In this document: piece after piece, positions 12,415 through 26,037 of the stretch | Position numbering within the stretch: position 1 is the stretch's first letter | Layout of the letters: every line of letters begins with the position of its first letter | NCBI RefSeq assembly: GCF_042767895.1 | Contig: NC_091553.1 | Coordinates: 13,496,381 to 13,543,880, forward strand | Direction of reading: 5' to 3' | DNA: 47,500 nt | From: Penaeus vannamei | Lineage: Eukaryota; Arthropoda; Malacostraca; Decapoda; Penaeidae | Made by a program: the position numbers and the translations under genes | Notes under the pieces: model-generated | What the model was told of the DNA's origin: nothing | What the model saw: only the letters and a program-made list of their open reading frames with translations | Database searches by the model: none

Positions 12415-12882
12415 CTGTAAAAAGAAAAAGAAAAAAAATTACTTTTCCAAAAAACACTTGCTATACAAGGAATAACAAAAACTACTTTCTGGAAATTTTC
12501 CATATGATAGCTATATCATTGACCTCCAATTATTCGTCAAGACTGATCTGGAAAGGTCGTCATGAATTCTGCATCAACCCAGAGAAGCTGAGATCTATCC
12601 AAAGTGTCCACCTTTCAAAGTTTCTCATTCTGATCAATGGTCAAAGTTAATCTAATTATTTATTTAACTCCAGAATTTCTGAGATATATCCTACAGTATT
12701 TTCATGTTATATTAACTTTTGTAGTCACCATATTAATTTTCTACTAATTGTACTCAACCTTCAAGGAAGGGAAAAGCAACAATAAGTGATTCACATTACA
12801 TTTTCTACATATGAAAGAGTGCAATCTATTACAAGCTATCTATGAGTCAAATACATCTGGTCTGAAAACACATAATACTAAC
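12415..12882 (-). other. Intron of the bab-like gene
   Basis: Minus-strand GT-AG intron (donor CGG|GTTAGT at 12882, acceptor TTTTTACAG at 12415). It is AT-rich with nothing else visible. Confidence 0.7.
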
Positions 12883-12918
12883 CCGTGGCACCTTAGGTGT
12901 AGATGGCTGCTTGTTTTC
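12883..12918 (-). CDS. bab: 36-nt microexon of the bab-like gene
   Basis: A minus-strand acceptor TTTCTGTAG (AG at 12919-12920) and donor GTTAGT (from 12882) bound exactly 12 codons, ENKQPSTPKVPR. Entry and exit phases are both 0, matching the exon before (14053) and after (12414). Because it is phase-neutral it could be skipped without breaking the frame, which suggests a possible cassette exon. The peptide is a basic, proline-containing linker. The main doubt is its small size. Confidence 0.62.
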
Positions 12919-14052
12919 CTACAGAAAGCAAAGAGAAATACAGGGTGAACATTGACTATGTAAAATTTGTGGGAGTAATCCTACAGGTTACTTTTAACAT
13001 CAACATTGTGAAGTATGGGGGGGGGATAAAAGGCATCATAATACATCAAGACATTCAAATATTAGCTCCATAATGTGACAAGTCTTGATTCCGTGCAGGT
13101 GTGTAGATACATTTATAGTGAAAGATTATGTGACTATTTAGGAGTGGCTTATATATAATCCAATAACACTGAAAACTTGGATGCAAGTATTAGTCCATTT
13201 GAACATTACAAACAGACTAAATCATTTAAGTGAGACGAACAAGTGAATATCAGATTCAAACTCTACAGAAAAATCGCATCAAAATATCATTACAACAAAG
13301 AGTAATGTGCAGTTTGGGATTTGAATAAATGAGTAAATACTAATGATAATCATCATAAGAAATAATAATTAGAACAGAGTAATCAATGTAACAGATAACT
13401 CAAATAAATTGTGAAGAATATGAACAAGTAAAAGGTTTTTGTTATATTAAATACCAACTGTATCATATAAGATACATAAAAAGTAGGAGTAGTATAGAGG
13501 AAAATGGAGATGAAGAAAGTCGTTTTGTAGTAATACTAATTACAAAATATCATCATCATCATCATCCATCACCATCACCATCATCATTATCATTGTCACA
13601 TTCAATCATCACCATTTTCACCATCATCACCAGCATCGTCAACAATGTTTGACGATGGGGATGATAAAATTGTAATGATTAATGAAAATGACAACAATAA
13701 AAATTATAATAATAATGATAATAAAAATGTTGACTGAGGAGATAATGATGATGAACGAAGATAAAAACAATAAATGTGAAAAAAATATTGATATCACTAT
13801 TATTAATAGTATTTTTCATTATCATCATTATTAGATTATTAGTTCTTTTATACTTCTTAATAAATAGTAACTGTTATAGCAATAATGATGATGACTGATG
13901 ATGATGATGATGACGAAATTCATCAGATTGTAAGGATTATGAGAGTAAAGAGATAAGACAGTCTTGTGAAAAATGATAAAAAAAACTTAATGGGAAAAAA
14001 GTTGACAATAAAAATAAAGCGCGATCACAATTATAACATCAAGTTTAAATAC
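12919..14052 (-). other. Intron of the bab-like gene with CAT/ATG repeats
   Basis: Minus-strand intron between the Bab-domain exon and the microexon (donor AAG|GTATTT at 14052). It contains interrupted ATC/CAT repeats at about 13549-13625 and GAT repeats near 13885-13912. No coding sequence is visible. Confidence 0.65.
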
Positions 14053-14292
14053 CTTAGTCTTCCCTCCCACCTTATGCTCATTTTCCCTGAACACTGAGGT
14101 GTCTCTGAACACAACGGCCCTGATCACGCCCTTGATCTGTTCCTCGGGCCAGCACCCCAGCAGTATTCTCTGCGGACGTCCTCGGCCCTTCGGTCGCATG
14201 TCCCCCGGCTCGTTGGAAGGCCCGAGCAGGTTGTGCACGCGGTTGGCATAAAGCACAAACGTTGGGTACGGGATGTCATACTTCCTGGCAGC
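14053..14292 (-). CDS. bab: Bab conserved domain exon 2: second half of psq helix-turn-helix plus AT-hook
   Basis: A 240-nt phase 0/0 exon of 80 residues with acceptor CATTTCAG (AG at 14293-14294) and donor AAG|GTATTT. It starts with the end of a pipsqueak-type helix-turn-helix (AARKYDIPYPTFVLYANRVH), continues to an AT-hook core (RPKGRGRPQR, exon residues 33-42), and then a conserved block (ILLGCWPEEQIKGVIRAVVF). The psq-plus-AT-hook pairing is the DNA-binding module known as the Bab conserved domain in Drosophila Bab1/Bab2, nuclear BTB proteins that pattern limbs, ovary and abdomen. Recognition is from memory of the family, not a search. Bab proteins carry an N-terminal BTB domain; that part is not in this window. 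Confidence 0.88.
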
Positions 14293-14418
14293 CTGAAATG
14301 GGTGAGGAAACGTTAAGCAGTGTTTACTTTGATTCTGCTTCTCTTGCAGACTAGTAAATAATTGTGCACGATTTTTGCCATGCTATTTGTGAAACAGAAT
14401 ATATTAAATGCAGCTTAC
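14293..14418 (-). other. Short intron inside the Bab domain
   Basis: A 126-bp intron (donor CAG|GTAAGC at 14418, acceptor TTTCAG at 14293). It splits the psq helix-turn-helix between Gln and the following Ala-Ala-Arg-Lys. Confidence 0.85.
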
Positions 14419-14588
14419 CTGAGACAGGGACAGGCCTTCCTTCAGCACAGCGTGAATAGCTTCAGCCATCGTCTCGGGTCTCCAAGACTTGAGAGGTCCG
14501 CGCTCTCTGAACCGCAGATTCTGAAGCAGGCTCTGGGTTTGGTTCCAGCTCTTCTGCCATGCTGCCTGAACTTGGGCCTGGTATGAAT
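14419..14588 (-). CDS. bab: Bab conserved domain exon 1: first half of psq helix-turn-helix
   Basis: A 170-nt exon with acceptor ATTCCTTTGCAG (AG at 14589-14590) and donor CAG|GTAAGC. It takes one nucleotide from the upstream exon, then encodes 56 residues. A Gln-rich linker (SYQAQVQAAWQKSWNQTQS) leads into the psq motif (LKSWRPETMAEAIHAVLKEG, then LSLSQ), which is completed by the exon at 14292. The join is in phase 0 and restores a continuous helix-turn-helix. The N-terminal BTB exons expected for a Bab protein are not found between here and 47500, so the intron upstream is at least about 26 kb (to the 39-41 kb exon), or more than 32 kb if that exon is an alternative end. Confidence 0.88.
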
Positions 14589-17500
14589 CTGCAAAGGAAT
14601 TATATGATTAAATACTGAATCATGCTTCGTAATGTAATCCTAATGAGCGATACAATTAAAATAAACGAATGATAAATCCCTACTCTGGTGTAGATACAGA
14701 CATTCCTCTACCATTATACACTAATACAGAAGATTTTCGACGTTTTTTTGGGGTGAGGGGAGTGGAGAGTGAAGAAGCGATTACCAACAGGGTGACCAGA
14801 GGTTGGATGGCAGTGATAACAATTTTATGATGACATTTGACGGCAATTAATGTGCCTGGACCGTGGCAGTTGTGAAGCCTCACATATGACCTAATATTTT
14901 ACGTGCGAAACTATCAGCTGCTCAGCTGACCACCGTTGTGATTCATCGAAAACTTCTCACATGATAAATAATAAATATAATTCCTAATCACCTCGAGGTT
15001 ATTATGGCTAGGGGATATCCGAGTCCGCGTTTCGCTTGGAATCATTTTTATAATCAATCCCCTTAGTGACCAGGATGAATAAACGTAATGGAAAGCTTGA
15101 GCATTAAAAAAATCATAGTGCAGAAAGTACGTATGCGCTGAGCCGGTCATTTGTCTTCGCGGCCCTTAAGTTACTGCGGGATACTCACAGCATATTTGTT
15201 TATAAAATACTGCCGTAAGATAACACTGGTAGAAACAGAGAAACAGGTATACTGCAGCATAATTACAATTTATCGTTTACATATTTACAATGATAAAGCT
15301 AGAATAATCCCAAAGCATATTAAAAAAAAAAAAAAGTTTTCACAACTGTCACACACCCAGTACTACAGTATCACATCACGGCCCAGAACCTAAATATTCA
15401 AACAGACCTAAACGATCTGGAAAAAGGCAGAACAGAATACGTACGCAAAAAATAACATCGAAAATGCCAGGATTGATAGGCAACGCCATCCCTGCAGACT
15501 TTTCATAATTATAACACATGCATAATGACTAAGGCAATTATATACTTTTTCATCGTTCAGTGAGAATTGGTCCTCGCTGAATTATGCATCGCCTCGGACA
15601 GTACGAGAAAAGAGCAGATGTTCACAGGCAATGGAATCAAGGGAGAACAGAACATTTATCAGATAAAGAGAAAGTCGAGGACAATCATTGTCCATCTTCA
15701 GTGAGCTCCAAGTATAAATCAGTTGTCTTTACTGATAAATTAGAAATTACATCGCGAAATCGGGTTGCTCCGATAACGTGACTGGACCCCTCCCTGCCGC
15801 GTGCAATCACTACAAACAAAACTCGGGAGATTGCAAAGTTATATTTTCATTTGTTTGACATAATAACGTTGCAAGGTACCTGGCAATTTGGACGATTTGC
15901 CATTCAGAGCCATTGGCCAAGACATGAAACATTTGCGTTTGGTTAACTTTGGCGCGCTCTCCCTGTGACTCTACTGTGCTACGATTTTTCTTCAATAATG
16001 TTCATTCCCAGAATTGAGAATGGAAAAAAATAAAATGAAAAAACTCTCCAATCCCTATCAAAATAAAAATACGAAATAAAAGAAATGCCATCTTCATATT
16101 TGGGCGCGCCTCGATGTGATTTGAATTGAATATGAATTATTTTCGCATACATAACGACAGGACAAACTTGTGGGCAAATTGCGTAAAATTACTTGACTCA
16201 AATTACCTGTCTATTGTTCGGCTGATGGGCTGAGGTCCTCCCATAATTCTCTAGCAAACTTTTTCAATTACAATGGAACAATGACAAGAAATGCGTTACC
16301 AAAATTCGTAAAATAATTCAGTCTCGGCATCTTGTTTGGTAACTACTCGTGTCTTCAATTGACTATATAAAAATGAAGCAAATGCTGAATTTTCCCATAA
16401 CATAACAAACCTACAAAGTGAACATTATTTATTTGTTTCATCCAACCTTGAAAATCATTTCATATACTCCGTCTGATATACTTTATTTTCTCCCAATCAA
16501 TCCTTTCCTATGTTCGCTATGATGCAATAACATCTCAAATAAAATGATGCAATGATATATAAGTACAAGAGTATCAGGGTCGCTACACCAGAGAAATAAC
16601 CAGAATGAAAGATGAAAATAGGGAGCGAGAGAGGGAAACACCAAAGCACAACCCAATGATAAAACGGTTTCGTTATACGTTGCTGATTTTTAAAAATGTA
16701 TTAAACCTATACCGTCAATGTTAGAAAGGAAAATAGGCTAATGAAGACGAAAATCGAAGTAGACAGAGAGGAGATGGTCGGAGACTAGCGTGGACTCGGT
16801 GGCTTGGCGGCGGTGGCGGCCGCTCCATCATGGCGAGGCCTGGCTGCTGACAGCGAGCCGTCACTTGCCGAAATGTTAACCCTTCATTATCTTTTAGAAG
16901 AATACCGACAAAAATTTACATCAAGTTGTCATCTTTTTTCTTGGGAACATTGTTTTTTTTTCGGGATATGGATAGTCTTTCATGTTGTGTAGAATCGGGG
17001 AATTGCTTGGATGTCCGGGATCGAACGAGCGGACGGCACCGCGTTCTTCCGCCGTACTTTGTAAATTTGTTTGGAATAACATTTCCGTGACAATGATGTT
17101 TCTGCACAGTCAGCCCGATGCTACTAACACACCGACAAAAAGGGACTCCCACAATAATGAACAAAACAAGCAATGATTATGTATTTTTATTCACGAGTTG
17201 AATTAGGCTCCCCTTCATTGTCCGGCTACGAGACAGACAAAAAACATTTAGAGAATTCTAATGTCCATTCTTCAAACTGCGATTCATATCCTGCTGGGTT
17301 TTGTTCGCAGGGCCTTACATCGAAGTCAACCATTCATGACATTTACTGAATATGCGAATATTAAAATGGCCGGCCCTTCCACGGTAAAAATAATAGCTTG
17401 TGACATTTATTCAAATTATCCTGGCCGAGCGTAGCGTATTGTCATGGCGGTGAAGGTTAGGTTCACCGGAGACACTCATGAATATTACGTCGCATAACCC

Positions 17501-20500
17501 TTTCACATTAACTGAAACCTCAGATAACGGTCTTCCCGCTGACCATAGTGTAGAGAAATGTCACTAATGTAATCAGCATATACTACATGACAATGCTACT
17601 TGATATTCCAAAGTTCGTCATGAATGGGAGGATCATTTAGATAATGAAGTGTCGGAATGTCGAAATGAGAACTCTCGTGTCATTGTCCCGAAATGTCAGA
17701 CATATCATAAAGCATTTATAATACACTCCAGTTTGTAAAGTCTGCGAATGAAGCGATCGAGAAAACAAAATAGGATCGTTAATGCAATTCTGGAGGTTTT
17801 CCCGCTCGCTGCTGTGTCATGGCGGGTTCCACTTCATCATCGTATTCTGCTCTGACTGATATAAATTACTTCTCTTATTGTTCTACAGTTGGGCTCCGGC
17901 GAGGAGGGAAGGGAAAGCTTTGCAAAGAGGCCGGATATCAAAGAGAAATTACTGAAACACAGTCGTACGTGCACCTACTTATCTTAGGATGTATGGCCTT
18001 CTCTTTATATATTTCTTAACCCGAACAAAAGAAAGAAACGCGCGCACATTTTCTTCCTCTCGTACAATCTTAACATGTCTCCATAATCGCTGATGGAAAA
18101 TTATAAAAAAAAAACAAAATTGGAAAATAGATTGTCAAGCGAGGAAATTATTTTATCAATCGAAAGCCATCGGAATTATACGCTCACTGCCTATTCCATC
18201 CAAGGCTTTCTACAGGTCTCCACAACGATTATCCGCACAGTTTAGGAAGCTCAGGTTCTCCTCCACTCTCAGGCGGCCATTATCCGTAATTTTCGGTTAT
18301 TACACCAAATCGTAATTGTAATACGGCCGCAGTTTCTGGGCTTGCTTACTCTCCCCTGTTGGATCACATCCGCCGCGAGTAGGCCGTCCCGAGACGTGAT
18401 CGAACTATGGGAACTAACGGCATTTCGGGGAAGGCTTGGTCGGCGAGGCTTCAAGTAATGGCACAAATTAACCGGGAAATCTGGTCATGTTCAAGAAAAG
18501 GTTGAATACTAACGATAAAAGAAAATCCGAATGAGACAAATCTGTGAGATACTTCAGCAAGAACTGCTAGTGCTGTATGCTAAAATGAAAGCAACAGTAT
18601 TTGGTAGCGACAGTAAAATCAACAAATACATTCGAAAACTCGTAAAATCCAAAGCTACGCCGATACCCTCCAGTAGAAAATCTTGGCGCTCCTACAATGC
18701 TCAGCGGAAATGAAAGTGAAAAAAATACAGCAAACAATAAACAGGAGCTATAAATATCCTTCGTTTGGAGTATAAATAAATAAATATGAACTATAAGAAT
18801 ACGAAAAAATATCACACAAAAGTACGTATAACATTATGATTCATCTTAACCAGAGCGTTAAGAGTAATTTTATCGTAGTCCTATAGATGGTAAGATATCT
18901 TAATAAAAAAAGGTTCTTACATACCAAATCCATAAAATACAAAACTACAGCAAAAGCGCACGTGTTGAGACACCATCAATAAGGTTCCTGCAATATTGAA
19001 AACATGATGCTGATTGCTGGAAGATCGCTCACGGGGTTGCACTTTTCCGCGCTGACCTATTTCTGTCAAACGTGTTATACGGGTGCGCCAGAAAATATAT
19101 AACTTTTGAGACTTGAACAAAGGAAAGGAGTGAGCGAGTGAAGGGGAGAAAGGGATGTTGGTAGGAACTCGATGCAGAATTCTTAAAGGGAGGGAGAAGG
19201 CGCGTGGAGACTGGAGTGTACTTTGGAGGGGGCGGAGGTTCAGGGCCTGTATTTATTTAGGTAAGATAAGCATAAAAAGGGCGGCCATGAAGAGAACCAA
19301 TTCCAGCCGATTCAGAGACTAATTTAGAAAGTGGAACAACCCGAAGTGGGGGAGGGGAGGCGGGGACAGGGACTCGGCAGAACAATGTATAGACGGCAGA
19401 AGTCTAAACCGATCTTAGAGGGAGCAGAGACCCCGGCAATTAAACCTAGAAACAAAAAACACATTTCGCCATCAATAAGAATCAAGCTAAAATGCCCGCG
19501 TCCCTTTCCGTCCCTTCACAGCCTCTTGACGGACGTGTTCGAGGCTCGCCGCAGCCACTCCGAAAACTCCATCAGACTCCGCGCCCTCGCATTAGCGCGT
19601 CCCTTCCCCCAGGTCAACATCTATGAACAAGAGATTTCATTGAAAGGCAATTCTCACCTAAAACACAGTCAAGGTTGATTACTAATCGATGAAAAAACTC
19701 CCAATAAAGTCCAGGCTAAACAAGAGAGCGAAAGAAACAAACGTAAGTCCCGGGTTCGGTCGCCCTGCACACACATTCTACTTTGTAATCTGACTCCATT
19801 AAAATCACATTAATGAACATCAAGTGTACATGCATTCACAATTAGGCAAACTTACTTCTGAGTAGCGGGCCTCGAATAATTCACTACTCTAAATGCATTT
19901 CTTTTTCTCCTCGCGTTAAAAACAAACGAATAACTTTTCCATTCGTTAAATTTTAAATGGCCGCCTATTGTGAAGTGCAAAGTTCATTTTAGGAGATGGC
20001 GAACATTAAAATGTGAGAATATGTGCGTTCCTTAATGGGCTGTGTAGCAATAAAAATACTGGTTGCGATTTGTGATGGTATCTCAGCCTCTCATTTTTCT
20101 TAGACTTTTAATACAAGGACGTTCATAAAATCTTCCCAGAAATACGAAGAGGGTTATAGAGAACTTTTTTAGCAGCGACGCCGTGGAAAAAAGGAGGTTC
20201 CCCGGTAACTCTGAGATTGTACGGAAGGAAGGAGGGGGGTTCCTGCGCAGCGTTTGCAATGATGGCCGGCCGGTTGACGCGAGGCTTAGGTGGTGCACTT
20301 ACGGTTGGGTTATCTTACAACTAATGGCCGCACTCTCTCGGCGGAAAATAATTATACCCATAATCGTCTCAGCGTCCACACGACCCCCTGATCGTCTTGA
20401 AAGAACAGGCAAATTCTCTCGTCCGAACGAGATATCAAAACAAACCGCTCAGTCGCTTCAGGGTACGATCGTTCCGCCTGCACCATCGCATTCGCAGCTG

Positions 20501-23500
20501 AACAATGCTTTAAGGAAAGTGCCATGCTGTTTCCGACGACGCCAAAGTGTTATGGGATTTACGATTTCACTCATTTATAAGAGTCTCGGCGCAATGTAGG
20601 TATATTAGGGATGGAAGTGGCACAATAAGGGCGCTAAAAGCACGAAACCGCTATGATAAGAAGGCAACAAATTTGAAGGGATTGCCACGCAGATATGACG
20701 GCTGCACAGCGAGGGCGCGCCAGGTAGAGCGGCGATAGTGAACTCCCTGACGTGAGAGTAGCCAAGTCCTAATGCATCTATGGCAACACTGATAAGGATG
20801 ATGCACAGAGGAACGGCGATGAAAGCGAGCACTGAAGGCGACATGATGTACAGAAGATTGACAGACAGGCGGTGACGGAACTGCGATAAAGTGCAGACAA
20901 AGAATTTGACGAAGACAGCCACCAAAGCAGGTAATGGGCGACAACCCGTGTTCCCGCTCAAATACTGACATTACAAATTTATCCACGAGATGACAGGCGG
21001 TCAAAGCTCCGCCGATGTGGTCTCTTGTGGAGCGTTACCCCCTCCCCCCTTCCCAGAAGGCAGGAAAATAAGGTAAAGAGCACCGCGTCCTTTCCTTGCG
21101 GTGCCATGAAAGGACGAGATGTAGCTGATGCGGCGCAGGACGTTAACCGCAAGTAATAAGGAAAATAAGTGACGTCTTGTATACCCGATCACTTCTCCGC
21201 GAGATATAAATAAGCGTGCGTCTATACATACGAAATAAATAATGTACAGCCCTTCCGCCGATAATTACACATTCATTACTGCCTAAGGCACACGATCCCC
21301 GCTGTCGAAATACCACTGGTTAAAAATTAACGAGTGTGTGTACCATTCACCAGTACTTGCGCTCACGGCTACGCGATTCTATCGTACTTATGTAGATGAA
21401 CAATCAACATTAATAGCAGCCCTATTAATACCCTTTCACGAATGGATGAGAAATCTTTATATCAGACTGGCAGAGCCGGCGTTCACTGGCTTGAAAAGAG
21501 AGTTTGTCAATAGAGGAAGAAGCCTCACTTCTTCTTTCCTCGGGGCGGTGAGGGTGCTTCCATCCTATGCTTTCTTTTGCTTGTTATATATGTAACCGCC
21601 ATGATAATGCTACAATAAATTATTTCATATGCAAAAACATGATCATATGTATTTCCATCCCTGGGTGCGGATTTCTTCATAAAACTAGAAAATAAAACAC
21701 GAGCTTCTCGCGCCTATAGACAGTTCCGACACCAGAGGCATGATCCTGGATTTCCACACCTGCGAGGAACGCTTTTCAGCTTCTGGTTGCGGCGCGCTCA
21801 TTCGTACGGCGAGAGAGCTGATTGACAACCCGAGGGACGGCGTCTGGTCCTCGGAAGCCCCCCTGGACACAGGAGGGGCTTCTTGTCCCACACTTTCCTT
21901 TCAAGGACGCCTAAGAATTCGTCTGCCGATGAGTCGGGGAAGACACGGGAATGGAGGATATCGAAGAACAAAAGGCAAAGGGGAACAGAGAACGAAGAGG
22001 GAAAGGAAAGGGAAAGAAGTAGGGAAGAGGAAGAGGAGCAGCGAGTATATCCTACGATAATTTACAATTTACTGTCACAAAAGGCAGTCGTCGAGGCGTG
22101 TCGTGGTTAGCAAGAGATTAACTGCTTCTGCTCTCTCCAGCTGCAGAGATCCTACACACACCAACGCATACACAAAGCTCACTATCTTCAGCTCAGCCAC
22201 GGGCACCGTATCGCAGCTGTAAATCTTTCATTACTGTCCCACAATACAGGATAAATCATCGCCAACATTAGCTGCTGAGCGCTTACTCCCCCAACTCCAC
22301 CGAACTCCTTACACACACACACACAAATACAAACAAACCCAAAAGCATGACAAATAAGGTCAGGATTAATGAGTGTCCGTAGTTACTCAGCAAATTCTTG
22401 AACATGTCTTAAGCGGCAGTCAAATGCAGCCAACCATTCAGTCATGCAATACTGTTACTGGCGACCCAACAGGCAGAGAGGACATTCATCTACGGTGGCA
22501 TAGCGTGCACCTTCGTATATACGAAATGCACGAAAAATACAGGCTGACGCTGTGGATTTTATTAATGTGATAAGAAAAAAACTGGTTGCACTTCCGCGGT
22601 AATGATGATAACGTTCCGAGGCAGAATTATGTTTAGGAGTCACCCTTGCCACCGCTGCGCTCCGGGCTTCCTCCCTTCAGCCAACCTACACTTTCGTCCA
22701 ACCGTCTCTCTGCTCTTGCACCATCTAGAACAACGATAAATGGCATTTCGGGGAGGGGGAGGGAGGGGGACAGGGAGTGGGAGAGGGAGAGAGACCAGAA
22801 AAATAAATCCCATATTGAAATCCGATGACTTAGCCGCCATTCACATCCAGCATCACAGCCACCATCGCCATGTCGAATTCTTGGAGCCGACGTGCTAATC
22901 AAAGCGTTTGTGTGTTTGTCGAGATGTTTCATGGCTACCAACACCATCATTACGAAGTAAACATGCGGCGGTTGAGTTTCAAGCAAAACAAGCTCGGAGA
23001 CTGCTATTTAAACCGTTGCAAGATTGCATGCGCTGCGACAAACGAACTGTACCTCTCCCCTTCTTTCTAAATTTCTAAAACGCCGTCTCGTTCACTTGTC
23101 GTGCATCTAATTTTGCTAATTACATAACCATTAGGCAATTAAAGTAAGGAGGAAGTGACTACCGCGGCACCAACTCGCAGAAGGTAATTATGCTTACACT
23201 TACCCTTTATGTTCTCCCGTACTCCCGTGTGTAGCCTTACCCGCCGTGCGTGGACCCGTGCACACAATGGGAAAGAACTACAGCTACAACTGTGGTAAAC
23301 ATATGGTGCGTGTCAGCAGCCTATAGATTTATGAGCTCGGGTAATTGCCTATTTAGAATGTTACAGGAATATATCGCAATTTTCAACCGTATCCCTCACC
23401 CCCCCACCCCCACCCGCCGCTAGGCCACCCCCGACCCAGCCACAACATATTACGATTTAGTTGACATGGATCGCGGTGGGGCCGTGTCCGTCAGAGCGAA

Positions 23501-25596
23501 AGAACATCTCAGTTCACACAAGGTTATAAACCACTCTGGGAAAGAAAACACGGAGAACAATTAATTTCGTGAAGTGAAATGAAAAAAAAAAAACTGATTT
23601 CGAGTTGATTTTTTCCTCCTCGAATGACCTTTTCCGAATGGAAATTCACACAAACACACCCCACAACGGGAAAGCGAAGGTAAAAACCGTATTAGCGATG
23701 ATACAAAACAAAAATGGAGGACACCGTCAGGATTGCAGAGTGGGACGCAGCGCAAAACACGGCATGCGAAGGAGAGAGCTCGAAACAACCCGTAGAAAAC
23801 AATGATAAGGGAAATGGGCTTGAGACAATTGACAGGATAGAAGTTTCACAAAAGTTAAAATTACGTCCATTTCTCACCCACGACAGCAAATTGAAATAAT
23901 GGCATGATAGTAATAAATATTATAATAACGATAATAGAGCAGAACCGGAAATACGATTCTGCTGACGTCATAAATGATAGGAACGAATAAGTGTAATTAT
24001 TGTAACGTCAAATCACCTGGGAAAATCGCCTCTATGTAAAGGGTCAACACGACTGATTTCCGCGAATGTTTTACCAGAATAATGGCCCTTACAGAACAAT
24101 GAATAAGAACGAAAACATCCTCTAGAAAAAAATATCCGCTTTACATGCAGTCAAATTACATGAGAGAAAAGTTCCTCCTCTGATCACTATGATAATAAAG
24201 GTAGAAAATGGTAGATGTAGAAAATAACATTGTCTGTAATGGAACGTGTGTGTACAACCAACCGCCTCTTAACTACGACTGAACTTAATATCTTTCATAC
24301 ATCCACAAAAGTATCATACGCTTTTTAAAATGAATATCGTCACGCTAATTGTATTGCTACCTTCCCTTTGACATAGAAAATTACGGTGCACGAGGCTCCC
24401 AACCAGGAAGCTGCCTCGACTGCTAGAGAGGCAGGGAAACCCGAGTTCCCGTTGGTCGGCTGCGATGAAATGGGAAAAGGCAGATGTATGCGCGCGCAGT
24501 GTGGTTATGGTAATCACTGGGCGACAGGAGACAACTGCCCGTGTGCGCTCATGCTTGGGAACCAATGAGTGACTTTCAGAGGTACTGGCCGCCGCGCGAT
24601 GAGAATGCGAGTACTGTTGCTTATAAATTTGTACATGGAGGGAAGGGAAGCGAACTGTGGGCGCGTCGGGGAAGCTGGAAAACTGTGTCATGATGCTAAG
24701 TTCTCTTCTCAAAGTTCGGCGCTTGCTTTCAGAAGCGGGAAATGAGCAAGAAAAAATAAACTGTTGCCCCTGTAACCTTGGGAGAAATACAGACAGGCAG
24801 ACAAATCATTAAATAAGAGTAAATAAGCGAGAGAGAACCAGAGAGGATTTCTTACGACAAACTAATTTCCCAATTACGAGTATAAAAAAAGAACTGTGAC
24901 ATCAGTAAAAGCAACAGCAGCATCAGCTGGCCCCGGGACCTTTCCGTTGTGTTTGCGGGCGACGGCTAAACGGCGCCCTGCCTAACTGCCTTTGGGGTTA
25001 ACCGCAGTCAAACGTTAATCATTGTTAATGCTCATGATTCCAAGAATTTATTTAAAAAGATTAGTGTAATTCGCCGCCCTTTATTGAATATAATTAATTC
25101 TTCTTAACAACGTAACGACCGCTAGTGTATATTTTCCCATGTAGGTAATATCTATAACAGTTTACACCACTGCCATTGCAATAATTATTAAAATCGTCAT
25201 TTTCGTATCCCATTTCATGTCTGTCTGAGCATCTGATAAATACTACTCCGCTAATATTGCAGACAATGAATCACATCAGCAAACACACACAAAACGTTTA
25301 ACGCCGCTATAATTCAGACACCAATGCTCAGCATAACAAAGGCAACGTAACGACGCAACCGCCATATAAAACGGCGATTACGACCAGCCGCCAATAACCC
25401 GAAGGAACCTCGATTTGTCTAAACTGAACGGCCCATTATCACTTCATTAGTAACAAAGACCAAGCTTCCCTTCCTCCTGCCGGTGCATCGCGCGACGTCG
25501 TCTGCCGCATCCGGGGTCTCCGTCGTCGCCCAGCGGAAGTCCGGGAGATGACCGCGGAGCAGCCGGGACCCGAAGGTCTTGTCGCCAGCGAATCAA
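14589..25596 (-). other. Intron-like DNA of the bab locus, left part
   Basis: About 11 kb without any exon I can support. It lacks long microsatellites, unlike the DNA on either side. Frames at 20605-21004 (minus) and 20183-20599 (plus) are moderately long but show no domain and no matching splice sites. Short motifs of the form ATGGCGG or ATGGCCG recur (17363, 17441, 17815, 19954, and reverse-complement forms near 18272 and 22832). Regulatory content is plausible for a long developmental-gene intron but is not shown here. Confidence 0.5.
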
Positions 25597-26037
25597 GTGA
25601 ATAAAAAAGAAAAGAAAGAAGGGAGAGACGAATACAGACAGACTACTTGAATAAAAGGAAGGACTATATGAAAATAAATAAAAAAGGAAAAGAACAGATA
25701 TGAATAGAGATAGCCTATTTGAATAAAGGAAAGACTAAATGAAAATAAATAAAAAAGGAAAAGAAAAGAGATGAATAGAGACAGCCTATATGAATAAAGG
25801 AAAGACTAAATGAAAATAAAAAAGAAAAAGAAAAGAGATGAATAAAGACAGCCTCGTTGAATAAAGGAAAGATTATATGAAAACAAATAAAAAAAGAAAG
25901 AAAAAAGATGAATAAAGACAGTCTATTCGAGTAAAGGAAAGATTATATGAAACTAAATAAAGATAAGAAAGAAAAAGAGATGAATAACGACAGCCTACTT
26001 GAATAAAGGAAAGACGATATAAAAATAAATAAAAGAG
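25597..26037. repeat. About 70-bp minisatellite, roughly six units
   Basis: A purine-rich unit recurs with period 67-72 bp: GACAGCCTA, TGAATAAAGGAAAGACTA, then ATGAAAATAAATAAAAAAGG and AAAAGAGATGAATA. Marker AGCCTA or a variant occurs near 25642, 25712, 25783, 25850, 25920 and 25992. Units differ by point changes and small indels. The 165-codon minus-strand frame across it is a by-product. Confidence 0.9.

Noticed and set aside
16985..17075. Minus-strand GTTCGATCCCGG resembling a tRNA B box
   Set aside because: No A box, acceptor-stem pairing or anticodon arm could be built around it.
20605..21004. Overlapping minus-strand frames of 117-118 codons, one with two hydrophobic stretches
   Set aside because: Two overlapping frames are equally open, no family is recognised, and no flanking splice sites or poly(A) signal fit. 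Probably a chance frame in moderately GC-rich DNA.
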